A DNA stretch of 12,159 nt from a bacterium (GCA_030616165.1 JAUWXV010000106.1:1-12159); one strand, 5' to 3'; counted from the first letter of the stretch, positions 1 through 7,032 are shown. Translations and numbers: made by a program. Notes: generated from the letters alone by a model not told the origin.

Positions 1-279
1 GTGTGTTTTCAGTCTTCCGGCACATGGGAAGTTTATGCTGATGATATTGATGGTATACCGCTTGAAGCTTCTACAAGCCCTGTTATTACAGTAAACCCAC
101 AAACACCAAACGCGCCAACAGGATTTACTGCTGCAGTACTGTCAACAACTTCAATCAAATGGCAGTGGACAGACAATGAATTATTTGAAGACGGTTATAT
201 CCTGAGAACCAGCACAGGCGGTATAATCAAAACCTTATCTGCTAATGGGTCAAGAAACTTCCCCCATTTTGAAACATAA
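1..279 (+). CDS. Fibronectin type III domain protein, C-terminal fragment broken by a junction
   Basis: The reading frame is open from the window edge, so the GTG at position 1 is probably internal and the N-terminus lies outside. Residues 1-36 read like the last strands of a preceding beta-sandwich domain (TWEVYADDIDG, then VITVNP). Residues 37-84 match a fibronectin type III domain: PNAPTGFTA, SIKWQWTDN, EDGYILRTSTGG and IIKTLSANG are typical strand and turn motifs. Such domains usually occur in tandem in secreted or surface proteins, where they act as spacers or binding modules. The domain is cut after about residue 84: the last eight residues (RNFPHFET) are the antisense of the pgsA fragment on the other strand. 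The real protein should continue with the second half of the domain, so this is a truncated or chimeric fragment. No ligand or partner can be inferred. Confidence 0.6.
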   Translation: MCFQSSGTWEVYADDIDGIPLEASTSPVITVNPQTPNAPTGFTAAVLSTTSIKWQWTDNELFEDGYILRTSTGGIIKTLSANGSRNFPHFET

Positions 280-443
280 CCATATCTTCTTGCTATATGA
301 CCGTCGTACCAATCTGTCAGAGATGCTATAATAAATACAAACGTTGCAACCTGTTCAAAATAATATCTATCAAATAGCAAAAAAAAGACAAAAATCGGCG
401 TTAAAATCATCCGAAGTATTGATAGTTGATTCGGTAATGTCAT
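195..443 (-). CDS. pgsA: CDP-diacylglycerol--glycerol-3-phosphate 3-phosphatidyltransferase, N-terminal fragment
   Basis: PgsA is an inner-membrane enzyme that transfers a phosphatidyl group from CDP-diacylglycerol to glycerol-3-phosphate, the committed step to phosphatidylglycerol. The start MTLPNQLSILRMILTPIFV is typical of the family, and residues 9-42 form hydrophobic membrane segments. The complete CDP-alcohol phosphotransferase signature is present: D44, D47-G48, A51-R52, eight residues, G61, D65 and D69. Homology ends at about residue 73 (DPLADKVLI). The remaining residues are antisense of the fibronectin gene, and a stop follows at 82 residues, whereas PgsA is usually about 170-200 residues with several more membrane helices. 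The metal-binding motif is intact but the fragment could not form a full enzyme. No Shine-Dalgarno sequence is visible before the ATG. Identification is firm; whether the truncation exists in the cell is uncertain. Confidence 0.8.
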   Translation of the reverse strand: MTLPNQLSILRMILTPIFVFFLLFDRYYFEQVATFVFIIASLTDWYDGHIARRYGYVSKWGKFLDPLADKVLIIPPVLVLRI

Positions 444-584
444 ATCTTATTAACAAATTTATTAATACTTTATAAGTTTAAAATTAATATATTTTTTTAT
501 AAAGTCAAGTGAAAAAACCTATATTTTTTTTACTTAAAACTTTGATGATTTTTTATAAGATAATAAAAATTTACGGAGTTTTAT

Positions 585-755
585 ATGCCGGCACAAATCA
601 ATCAATTGAGATTTGTAGAAATTGATAAGCCTATTAAATTCAATTCAAACCAGGAACCCGGTCGAAGTTCTTCAAAAATCTTAAGAGAAGTTATTTCCGG
701 TTCAAATGAGGACCTAACCTGTATTATTCATAAAATTTACATTTTTTATGAATAA
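585..755 (+). CDS. Small ORF of 56 residues, unknown, possibly a truncated gene
   Basis: The ORF begins with ATG six bases after GGAG (575-578), a good Shine-Dalgarno arrangement, and encodes 56 residues starting MPAQINQLRFVEIDKPIKF. Residues 1-45 have a normal mixed composition that looks protein-like. The last eleven or so residues (IIHKIYIFYE) come from a perfect 12-base inverted repeat whose right arm contains the stop codon. This suggests a longer gene cut short by repeat insertion or deletion. I do not recognise the family. There is no signal peptide and no convincing membrane segment. It is the only plus-strand candidate gene right of position 279. It could also be a chance ORF behind a chance GGAG. 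Confidence 0.35.
   Translation: MPAQINQLRFVEIDKPIKFNSNQEPGRSSSKILREVISGSNEDLTCIIHKIYIFYE
724..755. repeat. Perfect 12-base inverted repeat with 8-base loop
   Basis: The left arm TTATTCATAAAA (724-735) and right arm TTTTATGAATAA (744-755) are exact reverse complements, separated by TTTACATT. The right arm ends in the stop codon of the 56-residue ORF. The stem is AT-only except for one C-G pair, so it would be weak as an RNA terminator. It is part of the left copy of the direct repeat described at 719-778. Confidence 0.6.
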
Positions 756-798
756 ACCCTATCCTTACATAAATTTAAGTATATCTTAATATATCATG

Positions 799-866
799 TC
801 GAGTGAAGTCCAGACATCTCTATTTTTTTTGAGATTTCTCGACTCCGTCCTGCGGACTCCGCTCGA
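799..866. repeat. REP-like palindromic repeat element
   Basis: The outer arms 799-811 (TCGAGTGAAGTCC) and 854-866 (GGACTCCGCTCGA) pair over 13 positions, with one G-T wobble and one mismatch. Inner arms ATCTC (816-820) and GAGAT (831-835) pair around a T-rich loop. The right half also contains CGACTCCG and GGACTCCG as a short direct repeat. It is clearly richer in GC than its surroundings. The core, read on the minus strand as CGAGCGGAGTCC followed by GAAATCTC, resembles dispersed palindromic repeats I recall from other bacterial genomes; that is memory, not a search. Confidence 0.6.
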
Positions 867-973
867 AATGACACTATACTGTATTATGCAATTCAGCATT
901 TATGAATAATCCAGACTAATTGTTAAAATATTATCCTTCATAAATAAAATTTAATTTTTTAATAAAAACAATT

Positions 974-3967
974 TCACAGGGCTTTTCCGCAGCATTTTTT
1001 ATATTTTTTACCACTTCCACAAGGGCATGGGTCATTTCTTCCAACTTTGAGTTTTACCCTAATAGGTTTTCTTTTACCAGCAGAAGGGTGATTAGTTTGT
1101 TGATTTCCAGTACTGCTGAATCCCATTCCATTGGCTGAGGCATGTTGTGTGACCGCCTCTTCAGGCATTCTCCTTGAAGGAGGGGCTTCTTCAGAAATTT
1201 GCGCCTTATATATCAACTCTATAATTTCCTCATTAGTTCTATTTATCATATCCACAAACATATTGTAGCCTTCTTTTTTGTATTCAATCAGTGGGTCTTT
1301 CTGACCGTATGCTCTTAATCCTATTCCTTCTTTTAATTGATCCATTTCGTAAAGATGTTCTTTCCATCTATCGTCGATTACTCTCAAAGAAGCTATCCTT
1401 TCGAGTTTTCGCATTAATTCAGACCCTATAACCTCTTCCTTTTTTTCATACAGTGCGTGTGCTTTCCCGTTAATATTTTCTATAAGTTCTTCCTGTTTTA
1501 GAAATTGTATTTTATCCGGGGGGAAATCAAGTTTCAGCAGCATAATTCTTGCCATTTTCTCTTTTAATCCCTCGAGGTCCCATTCTTCAGGATAAGACTT
1601 GGCGTCAGTAAATTCATAAGCTGTATTTTCAATAATTTCATCCATAATCTGAAGAATCTCACTTTTAAGATCTTTGCCCATCAAGGCATGTTTTCTTCTA
1701 TCATATACCACCTCCCTCTGCTGATTCATAACATCATCATATTCCAGAAGGTGTTTTCGGATATCAAAGTTGTGCATTTCAACTCTTTTCTGGGCTTTTT
1801 CAATAGACCTTGTAATCAAAGGATGCTGAATGACCTCTCCCTCTTTAGCACCCAATTTATCCATAGCTCCTGCTATTCTGTCTGAACCAAAAAGTCTCAT
1901 AAGGTCGTCTTCGAGTGATAGATAAAACCTCGATGAACCGGGGTCGCCCTGTCTTCCGCTCCTGCCTTTAAGTTGAAGGTCAATTCTCCTTGCCTCATGT
2001 CTTTCGGTTCCCACTATGTGAAGTCCATCCGCTTCAACCACTCCCTGTCCAAGTTTGATATCTGTCCCTCTTCCAGCCATATTTGTTGCTATTGTAACCA
2101 CACCTGCTCTTCCTGCATTTGTTATTATTTCTGCTTCTTGCTGGTGATACTTTGCATTCAGGACTGAATGTTTAATTCCTCTCCTTTTTAGCATTCTGCT
2201 GAGAGTTTCAGAAACATCAACAGTAACAGTCCCGACCAGAACAGGTCGGCCATTCGATATCATCTCTTCAATTTCATTTATTACAGCATTGTATTTTTCC
2301 CTTTTTGTTCTGTATATTCGGTCATCGTAATTAATTCTAATCACCGGTTTATTTGTGGGGATAACAGTAACATCAAGTTTATATATTTCATAAAATTCGG
2401 CAGCCTCTGTATATGCCGTTCCAGTCATTCCTGCAAGTTTTTTATACAGCCTGAAATAGTTTTGCAGTGTAATGGTAGCCAAAGTTTGAGTCGCTCTTTC
2501 TATTTTTACGCTTTCTTTCGCTTCTAAAGCCTGATGAAGGCCATCGCTATATCTTCTACCTGGCAAAACCCTTCCCGTGAACTCATCGACTATCATCACC
2601 TTTCCTTCGCTGACAACATATTCTACATCTTTTTCAAACAGCGAATAGGCTTTTAAAAGTTGAGAAATATTGTGAATTCTTTCACTTTTTTCTCCGTATG
2701 ATCTCTGGAGTTCTTCTTTTCTCCTTTCTTTTTCTTCCGGGGAATAATATTCCGCATTTTCAATTGTGTGTAATTCTACCGATAAGTCAGGTAGTACAAA
2801 CATTTCAGGGTCATTTGGTGAAAGGGCTTCTCTTCCCTTTTCGGTCAGGTCTATTACATTTCCCTTTTCATCGATGCTGAAATATAAGACCTCATCAATT
2901 TCATGCATTTTCTTATCTCGGAGAAAGTCGTTTTCCACTTGCCTCATCAGTTTTTTGGTTCCCGCCTCTTTGAATATTTTTAAAAGTTTCCTATTTTTCG
3001 GAGCGCCTCGATGTGACTGGAGAAGTTTTATACCTGCTTCATAGTCACTGCCTTGATTAAGAAGTTTTTCCGTATCTGATACTATCTTATTTACAAAATG
3101 AGCCTGCATCTTAACCAGGTTTTCAACAAGTGGTTTTAGTTCGTTAAATTTATGTGAAGAAACACTTGCAGGACCAGAAATAATTAAAGGAGTTCTTGCC
3201 TCATCTATCAATACACTGTCAACCTCATCTACTATTGCATAATAATGTCCTTTCTGGACAATGTCTTCTTCAGAAATCGCCATATTATCCCGAAGATAAT
3301 CAAATCCGAATTCATTATTAGTTCCATAAGTAATATCTTTTCTATATTCTGCTTTCCGCTGTTCGGGGTCCATATCGTTTAAAATACAACCCACAGAAAC
3401 CCCAAGATTCTCATAAATTTTACCCATCCACTGAGCATCCCTTTTTGCAAGATAATCATTAACCGTAATAAGATGAACCCCTCTTCCAGTGAGGGAATTC
3501 AAATAAAGAGGCATAGTTGCGACCAGTGTTTTACCTTCACCGGTAACCATTTCATCAATTTTACCCTGATGGAGAACTACCGCTCCAATTAATTGCACAT
3601 CAAACGGTATCATATCCCAAACTATCTTCTGTTTGCAAACTTCCCAACTTTTTCCCATAAGTCTTCGGCATGCCTCTTTTACCACTGCAAAGGCTTGAGG
3701 AAGTATCTCATAGAGTATCTCTTTTTCTCTTTCCAAAATTAAATCTTCGATGTCTTCTTCGAATAATTCACTATGCTCTTTCTTAATTTTTTCCCTTTCC
3801 TCAGCGATTGCTTTTTTAAATTCATCGGTCTTTTCCCGGAGTTGTTCATCGGTTAGAGAGTGATATTCCTCATATAATTCATTTATCTCTTTTGTAATCG
3901 GAATAATCTTCTTTATATCTCTTTCTGATTTACTCCCCAATATCTTAGTTATAACATTTCCAAACAT
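974..3967 (-). CDS. secA: Preprotein translocase ATPase SecA, FCB-type with insertions
   Basis: SecA is the motor ATPase that drives unfolded preproteins through the SecYEG channel at the inner membrane. The 997 residues show the whole family architecture: Walker A MVTGEGKT at 140-147, DEVDSVLIDEARTP at 247-260 (Walker B), the preprotein-binding region, IVDEFTGR around 459-466, LAGMTGTA at 511-518, the second helicase half with NMAGRGTDIKLG at 629-640 and GRSGRQGDPG at 668-677, a helical scaffold, and a C-terminal SEC-C zinc motif with C981, C983, C992 and C993. Compared with the roughly 840-900 residues of most bacteria, it has an insertion near 52-85 and another near 275-355. Both are features of Bacteroidetes/Chlorobi-like SecA. 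The ATG start fits the family N-terminus, with only a weak AGGT upstream. The gene is complete and lies downstream of the restriction-modification-like island. Confidence 0.98.
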   Translation of the reverse strand: MFGNVITKILGSKSERDIKKIIPITKEINELYEEYHSLTDEQLREKTDEFKKAIAEEREKIKKEHSELFEEDIEDLILEREKEILYEILPQAFAVVKEACRRLMGKSWEVCKQKIVWDMIPFDVQLIGAVVLHQGKIDEMVTGEGKTLVATMPLYLNSLTGRGVHLITVNDYLAKRDAQWMGKIYENLGVSVGCILNDMDPEQRKAEYRKDITYGTNNEFGFDYLRDNMAISEEDIVQKGHYYAIVDEVDSVLIDEARTPLIISGPASVSSHKFNELKPLVENLVKMQAHFVNKIVSDTEKLLNQGSDYEAGIKLLQSHRGAPKNRKLLKIFKEAGTKKLMRQVENDFLRDKKMHEIDEVLYFSIDEKGNVIDLTEKGREALSPNDPEMFVLPDLSVELHTIENAEYYSPEEKERRKEELQRSYGEKSERIHNISQLLKAYSLFEKDVEYVVSEGKVMIVDEFTGRVLPGRRYSDGLHQALEAKESVKIERATQTLATITLQNYFRLYKKLAGMTGTAYTEAAEFYEIYKLDVTVIPTNKPVIRINYDDRIYRTKREKYNAVINEIEEMISNGRPVLVGTVTVDVSETLSRMLKRRGIKHSVLNAKYHQQEAEIITNAGRAGVVTIATNMAGRGTDIKLGQGVVEADGLHIVGTERHEARRIDLQLKGRSGRQGDPGSSRFYLSLEDDLMRLFGSDRIAGAMDKLGAKEGEVIQHPLITRSIEKAQKRVEMHNFDIRKHLLEYDDVMNQQREVVYDRRKHALMGKDLKSEILQIMDEIIENTAYEFTDAKSYPEEWDLEGLKEKMARIMLLKLDFPPDKIQFLKQEELIENINGKAHALYEKKEEVIGSELMRKLERIASLRVIDDRWKEHLYEMDQLKEGIGLRAYGQKDPLIEYKKEGYNMFVDMINRTNEEIIELIYKAQISEEAPPSRRMPEEAVTQHASANGMGFSSTGNQQTNHPSAGKRKPIRVKLKVGRNDPCPCGSGKKYKKCCGKAL

Positions 3968-4061
3968 TTATTTTATACCTATATTATTACTAAAAAATAT
4001 AAATTATTTTAAATTACATATAGAACAATCCAATAAAAATAAAATACCATCTATTTCATAT

Positions 4062-4340
4062 CTAACTATTATATTTAGTATATGAAATCTCATAAGGAAT
4101 ATTATGTTTAATAACTAATAATAAATTGTTAAGTGCAGATTGTGAACCCTCTATAAGAACATTTATGTATCTTTTGCTTTCTAAAATATCGTGTAAAATA
4201 AAACTGTAAAATTCTATTGATTTTCTTGCTTCTTCACTTACTAATTCTGCAATAAAATTTCTATCTTCATCTGAAAAAATTTTCTTTGAGATAATTTTAA
4301 TTATCCACAAAATTTGTTCGTTTAAGTTGTTAGATGCCAT
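4062..4340 (-). CDS. Unknown 92-residue protein overlapping the PLD nuclease gene
   Basis: I do not recognise this protein. Its ATG lies inside the end of the upstream nuclease gene, with a 19-base overlap in another frame, an arrangement typical of translational coupling. It has no signal peptide. The sequence is acidic and helix-prone in the middle (DEDRNFIAELVSEEARKSIE), followed by a more hydrophobic stretch (INVLIEGSQSALNNLLLVI), and ends in YEISYTKYNS. It shows no catalytic motif, zinc ligands or obvious helix-turn-helix. One 60-base line counted by eye gave about 23% GC, like the two genes upstream and lower than flanking housekeeping genes, so it probably arrived with them. A controller, accessory subunit or antidote for the nuclease are all possible guesses, none supported by motif. 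A 94-base spacer separates it from secA. Confidence 0.6.
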   Translation of the reverse strand: MASNNLNEQILWIIKIISKKIFSDEDRNFIAELVSEEARKSIEFYSFILHDILESKRYINVLIEGSQSALNNLLLVIKHNIPYEISYTKYNS

Positions 4341-5176
4341 TTTCCGCCCTTTAAGTTAATTAATATTTTATTCTTAAGAGACTGCTGTGCATCTCTAACT
4401 AAATGTTTCCATTTCTTGCCAAAATGTTGACCATTGATCACTCTATCAATAGTATCATCACAAATATCTGGATGTATTGATTGTATTATTGGATGAAGAT
4501 CAGCCGTACTTAAAGGGCCTTTCTTTTTTAAAATGTAAAGAATAGTATCACAAAATATTGCGTTAATTGTTTTAACTTCTTTTATTCTATTTTTCAATAA
4601 TTCAAAATCAAGAACATCAGTACTTTTCTTTATTAACTTTGCTAATTCCGTGGCTTTTATAAGGTCATCAGCTTTATTTTTATTTATATATAATTTTTCA
4701 GCTTCTTCGTAAATTTTTTCTAACACACTTTTATCTAGTATGTTACCTAATGAATAATATTTTAACATATCTTCTTTTATATTGGAAATTATATTTTTAT
4801 CATTAATCAAAACTCCATATTCAAAATTATTAATTAAACCACCACTTGTAAGATTAGAAGAAGTAATAATTCCAATTCTGTTATCAATTAAATAAACTTT
4901 AGCATGCAATCTGCCAAGACTTGAAATATTAACTTGATTAAAATGATTATATAATTCCAATAATGCAGCTGGTTCAGTAAAACCATTTACTATATTTTTC
5001 GTTGTGAGATTTGTTAAAATAGTCATACTAATATTGGATTTTTGAATTGAATTTGATAATATATTAACTCCCCCAATATTTATAAAAGGAGAAGATACAA
5101 AAAGTTCATTTCTTGTCCCACTAATTATATTAATAAATTCATTTTTCCAAGGTGATAATAAAAATTTATATTGCAT
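4322..5176 (-). CDS. PLD-superfamily nuclease with C-terminal winged-helix-like domain, probable restriction endonuclease
   Basis: The N-terminal half (about 1-145) has the phospholipase D / Nuc fold: a strand-rich start (ELFVSSPFI) and one HKD motif with H91, K93 and D98, followed by the expected TSSNLTSGG at 106-113. A single HKD motif means the active site would form in a homodimer, as in the Nuc family and BfiI-type restriction enzymes, which cut DNA without a metal ion. A charged helical linker follows (150-200). The C-terminal 205-284 (KGPLSTADLHPII, then CDDTIDRVINGQHFGKKWKH, ending GGKWHLTT) looks like a winged-helix DNA-binding module. The gene starts 36 bases after a truncated methyltransferase, supporting a restriction role. 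No Shine-Dalgarno sequence is visible, and three sampled lines are only 22-25% GC. The catalytic residues appear intact. The recognition site is unknown, and a defence nuclease other than classical restriction is possible. Confidence 0.8.
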   Translation of the reverse strand: MQYKFLLSPWKNEFINIISGTRNELFVSSPFINIGGVNILSNSIQKSNISMTILTNLTTKNIVNGFTEPAALLELYNHFNQVNISSLGRLHAKVYLIDNRIGIITSSNLTSGGLINNFEYGVLINDKNIISNIKEDMLKYYSLGNILDKSVLEKIYEEAEKLYINKNKADDLIKATELAKLIKKSTDVLDFELLKNRIKEVKTINAIFCDTILYILKKKGPLSTADLHPIIQSIHPDICDDTIDRVINGQHFGKKWKHLVRDAQQSLKNKILINLKGGKWHLTT

Positions 5177-5212
5177 AATTATTTTTTATTAATTTTTTAT
5201 TACTATATGCAA

Positions 5213-5566
5213 TTAGTATTTCCAAATAATATGATTAACAGTAATAAATCTTAATTCATCAAGTGCTATTAAAATATCCTTAAGATTATTCCAGCAAGAA
5301 AAGACATACATACTTCCAGATTCTTTAAGTACTCTATATATTTCTTTCATCCATTTAATAGTAAAATCAAAATATTTTTCTTTGGGAATTTCATTATATC
5401 CTTCCAAAACTCTTGATGCCTTTCTATTATAGTTGGTTCTCTTTGCCTTAAAATCTATAGCAAATGGTGGATCTGTTATAACAAGGTCAACTTGGTTATA
5501 TGGAATATACTTCATTCCTTCAATACAATCCATATTATATATTTTGTTGACATTTAAATTTTTCAT
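5213..5566 (-). CDS. N4/N6-type site-specific DNA methyltransferase, N-terminal part only
   Basis: The 117 residues match the beginning of a beta-class amino-methyltransferase. The catalytic motif IV TDPPF is at 31-35, in the context VDLVITDPPFAIDF. It is followed by the helix IKWMKEIYRVLK, the strand GSMYVFSCWNNLKDI and the IIWKY block (113-117) that normally leads into the middle of the enzyme. The frame then stops. Family members are usually 250-330 residues and carry the target-recognition region and the S-adenosylmethionine-binding FxGxG motif in the missing C-terminal part. The 36 bases before the nuclease gene contain no continuation in any minus-strand frame, so a simple one-base frameshift does not explain it. 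AAGGA sits nine bases before the ATG. Without the cofactor motif it should be inactive alone, either a deletion remnant or one half of a split enzyme. Confidence 0.85.
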   Translation of the reverse strand: MKNLNVNKIYNMDCIEGMKYIPYNQVDLVITDPPFAIDFKAKRTNYNRKASRVLEGYNEIPKEKYFDFTIKWMKEIYRVLKESGSMYVFSCWNNLKDILIALDELRFITVNHIIWKY

Positions 5567-5605
5567 ATTCTAACATCCTTCTTATATATGATTTTTTATG
5601 TTAAA

Positions 5606-6328
5606 CTAATATCCGTTATACAGCCTCTCTGCGAGAAATGAAGGCAATTCAGCGTTTAAAATTTTATCTGCTGCTCTCTTTATATTATAATCGAGTCGAA
5701 TATATTCCAAAGACCATTCATTTTCATCGAAAATTGCAAATGAAAGATTCGGGTTACGGTCTCTGGGCTGTCCGATACTACCAACATTTACTATATATTT
5801 TTCATCTTTTGAAAAGAAAAACTTTTCGTTTTCATTTCCCGGGAAATTCCTTTCCGCAAAGATAGCGGGAACATGTGAATGCCCGATAAAACAAATATTC
5901 TGGTCAAACACACCGAACTGAAAATTTGCATCCCATGTATTCAAAATATATGACCATTCTTCAGGATTATGAGGAGATGAATGCACAAATAAGAATCTAT
6001 TTTTACTTATAGTCAAGGGTAGATTTTTTAGATAATTACAGTTTTCCTCTTCAAGATTGTCTTCTGTCCACTTGGCAGCTTTTGCCGCATATATGTTAAA
6101 AAAAAGCCTTTCTTCAGGATAAACCGCAGCGTAGTCATGGTTTCCGACTATAATATTTTTTGAAATCTTTTTACAGAATCTAATACATTGATTAGGATTC
6201 GCACCATATCCAACTAAGTCACCAAGTATCACTATATCTTCAACATCTTTTCTCTTTCTAATATATTTATAAGTCTGGCTTAAAGCTTCAAGATTAGAAT
6301 GAATATCTGATATAATTGCAAAAGACAT
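5606..6328 (-). CDS. Calcineurin-like metallophosphoesterase, YfcE/MJ0936-type
   Basis: The 240 residues show the full metallophosphoesterase motif series: DIH at 8-10, GDLVGYG at 36-42, GNHD at 62-65, the histidine of VHSSP at 116, and GHSH at 149-152. These bind two metal ions, usually manganese or iron/nickel, for phosphoester hydrolysis. The compact length and the GDLVGYGANP form are typical of the small cytosolic phosphodiesterase group; the natural substrate of this group is mostly unknown and cannot be read from the sequence. No signal peptide is present. The start lies 25 bases downstream of nusB on the same strand, so the two are probably co-transcribed, with only a weak purine-rich stretch before the ATG. 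One line counted by eye is about 38% GC, unlike the island that follows. Fold assignment is firm; function is open. Confidence 0.9.
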   Translation of the reverse strand: MSFAIISDIHSNLEALSQTYKYIRKRKDVEDIVILGDLVGYGANPNQCIRFCKKISKNIIVGNHDYAAVYPEERLFFNIYAAKAAKWTEDNLEEENCNYLKNLPLTISKNRFLFVHSSPHNPEEWSYILNTWDANFQFGVFDQNICFIGHSHVPAIFAERNFPGNENEKFFFSKDEKYIVNVGSIGQPRDRNPNLSFAIFDENEWSLEYIRLDYNIKRAADKILNAELPSFLAERLYNGY

Positions 6329-6353
6329 CTTTTCACTTTTTTATAAAAAACGG

Positions 6354-6824
6354 TCAATTGTTCTTTTTCTGTGATTTTCGATCAACAAGCCCCCTTCCTT
6401 CTTTAAAAATTCTCCCTTCTTTCACCAAATCCAAGAGGATGGAATCGAGCAGACCGTTAATAAATTTTCCACTTTTATCTGTGCTGAATATTTTCGATAT
6501 TTCTATAGCCTCGTCGATTGACACTTTTGGCGGTATATCTGAAAAATGCAAAAATTCACATAAAGCCTGCCTCATAATTACTTTATCAATAACAGTAATT
6601 CTTTCAAACTTCCAGTTTTGTGATTTTTTCTTTATCAATTCATCAAATTCATTTATATTCTCAATGGTTTTTTTAACGAGTTTCTCATAAAATCCTATCA
6701 TCTTTTTTCCAATAGGCTTTTCCCATATAGGGTCATTCAGAATCTGTTCAATTGTGTTTCCAGATATTTCATATGCATAAAGAGTCTGCAGTGCTCTTGA
6801 TCTTGCTTCTCTCCGAGTATTCAT
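6354..6824 (-). CDS. nusB: Transcription antitermination factor NusB
   Basis: NusB is a small all-helical RNA-binding protein. With NusE (ribosomal protein S10) it binds the boxA element of rRNA leaders and prevents premature termination. The N-terminal RREARSRALQTLYAYE is the arginine-rich helix that opens the family. The C-terminal half carries the conserved WKFERITVIDKVIMRQALCEF, DIPPKVSIDEAIEISKIFST and GKFINGLLDSILLDL stretches. At 156 residues it is normal length with a short lysine-rich tail. The ATG gives the family N-terminus directly, but no Shine-Dalgarno sequence is seen. It heads a probable two-gene unit with the metallophosphoesterase 25 bases downstream. Upstream is a 319-base spacer filled with palindromic repeats, so its promoter probably lies there or it is read through from phoH. 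Confidence 0.96.
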   Translation of the reverse strand: MNTRREARSRALQTLYAYEISGNTIEQILNDPIWEKPIGKKMIGFYEKLVKKTIENINEFDELIKKKSQNWKFERITVIDKVIMRQALCEFLHFSDIPPKVSIDEAIEISKIFSTDKSGKFINGLLDSILLDLVKEGRIFKEGRGLVDRKSQKKNN

Positions 6825-6973
6825 ACGTTCATATTTTTTGTGAAAATCTATTTAAAATCACAAATTTTAAACAACCAGTACCTTATTAAATAATAAATGA
6901 TATATTTTCCTGACATTTTTTGAAATTGAGAAGTAATAAACGAAATAAAATAAACTTTTACTTTAGCACAGAA

Positions 6974-6994
6974 GGACAGGACAATGTCCTGTCC
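6974..6994. repeat. 21-base near-perfect palindrome (GGACAGGACA core)
   Basis: GGACAGGACA (6974-6983) and TGTCCTGTCC (6985-6994) are exact reverse complements around a single A. It resembles the next palindrome (7033-7062), which shares the CAG(A/G)ACA and TGTxCTGTCC blocks, so the two are probably members of one dispersed repeat family. No T-run follows on either strand, so it is not a standard terminator. Confidence 0.65.
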
Positions 6995-7032
6995 CTACAA
7001 TATATTCAATTACAAATGATTATTATATAGGT

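Larger units (their letters stand above)
719..954. repeat. Degenerate direct repeats flanking a palindromic element
   Basis: The left copy (719-778) and right copy (879-954) share, in the same order, CTGTATTAT, a TTTATGAATAA-like block, ATCCTT followed by CATAAAT, and a final AAATTTAA. The intervening bases differ and the right copy is longer. Between the copies lies the palindromic element at 799-866. The arrangement fits a duplicated spacer or a repeat interrupted by a later insertion. The alignment was made by eye. Confidence 0.45.
444..973. other. Spacer of 530 bases between pgsA fragment and secA, repeat-rich
   Basis: This AT-rich stretch contains no long gene. It holds one small ORF (585-755) with a good ribosome-binding site, a 12-base perfect inverted repeat (724-755), a palindromic repeat element (799-866), and two degenerate direct repeats (719-778 and 879-954) on either side of that element. 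No terminator with a run of T was seen directly after the secA stop codon. Confidence 0.6.

Noticed and set aside
1-3. GTG at the window edge as the true start of the fibronectin-type gene
   Set aside because: The first residues already look like the end of a preceding domain, there is no upstream sequence to show a ribosome site, and no signal peptide is present.
4062-5566. Island as an insertion sequence or transposon
   Set aside because: No transposase, no terminal inverted repeats and no target duplication were seen at its edges; low GC alone only suggests transfer.
6316-6690. Plus-strand open frame of 124 codons
   Set aside because: It lies antisense to nusB, which has complete family motifs; the product resembles no protein family.
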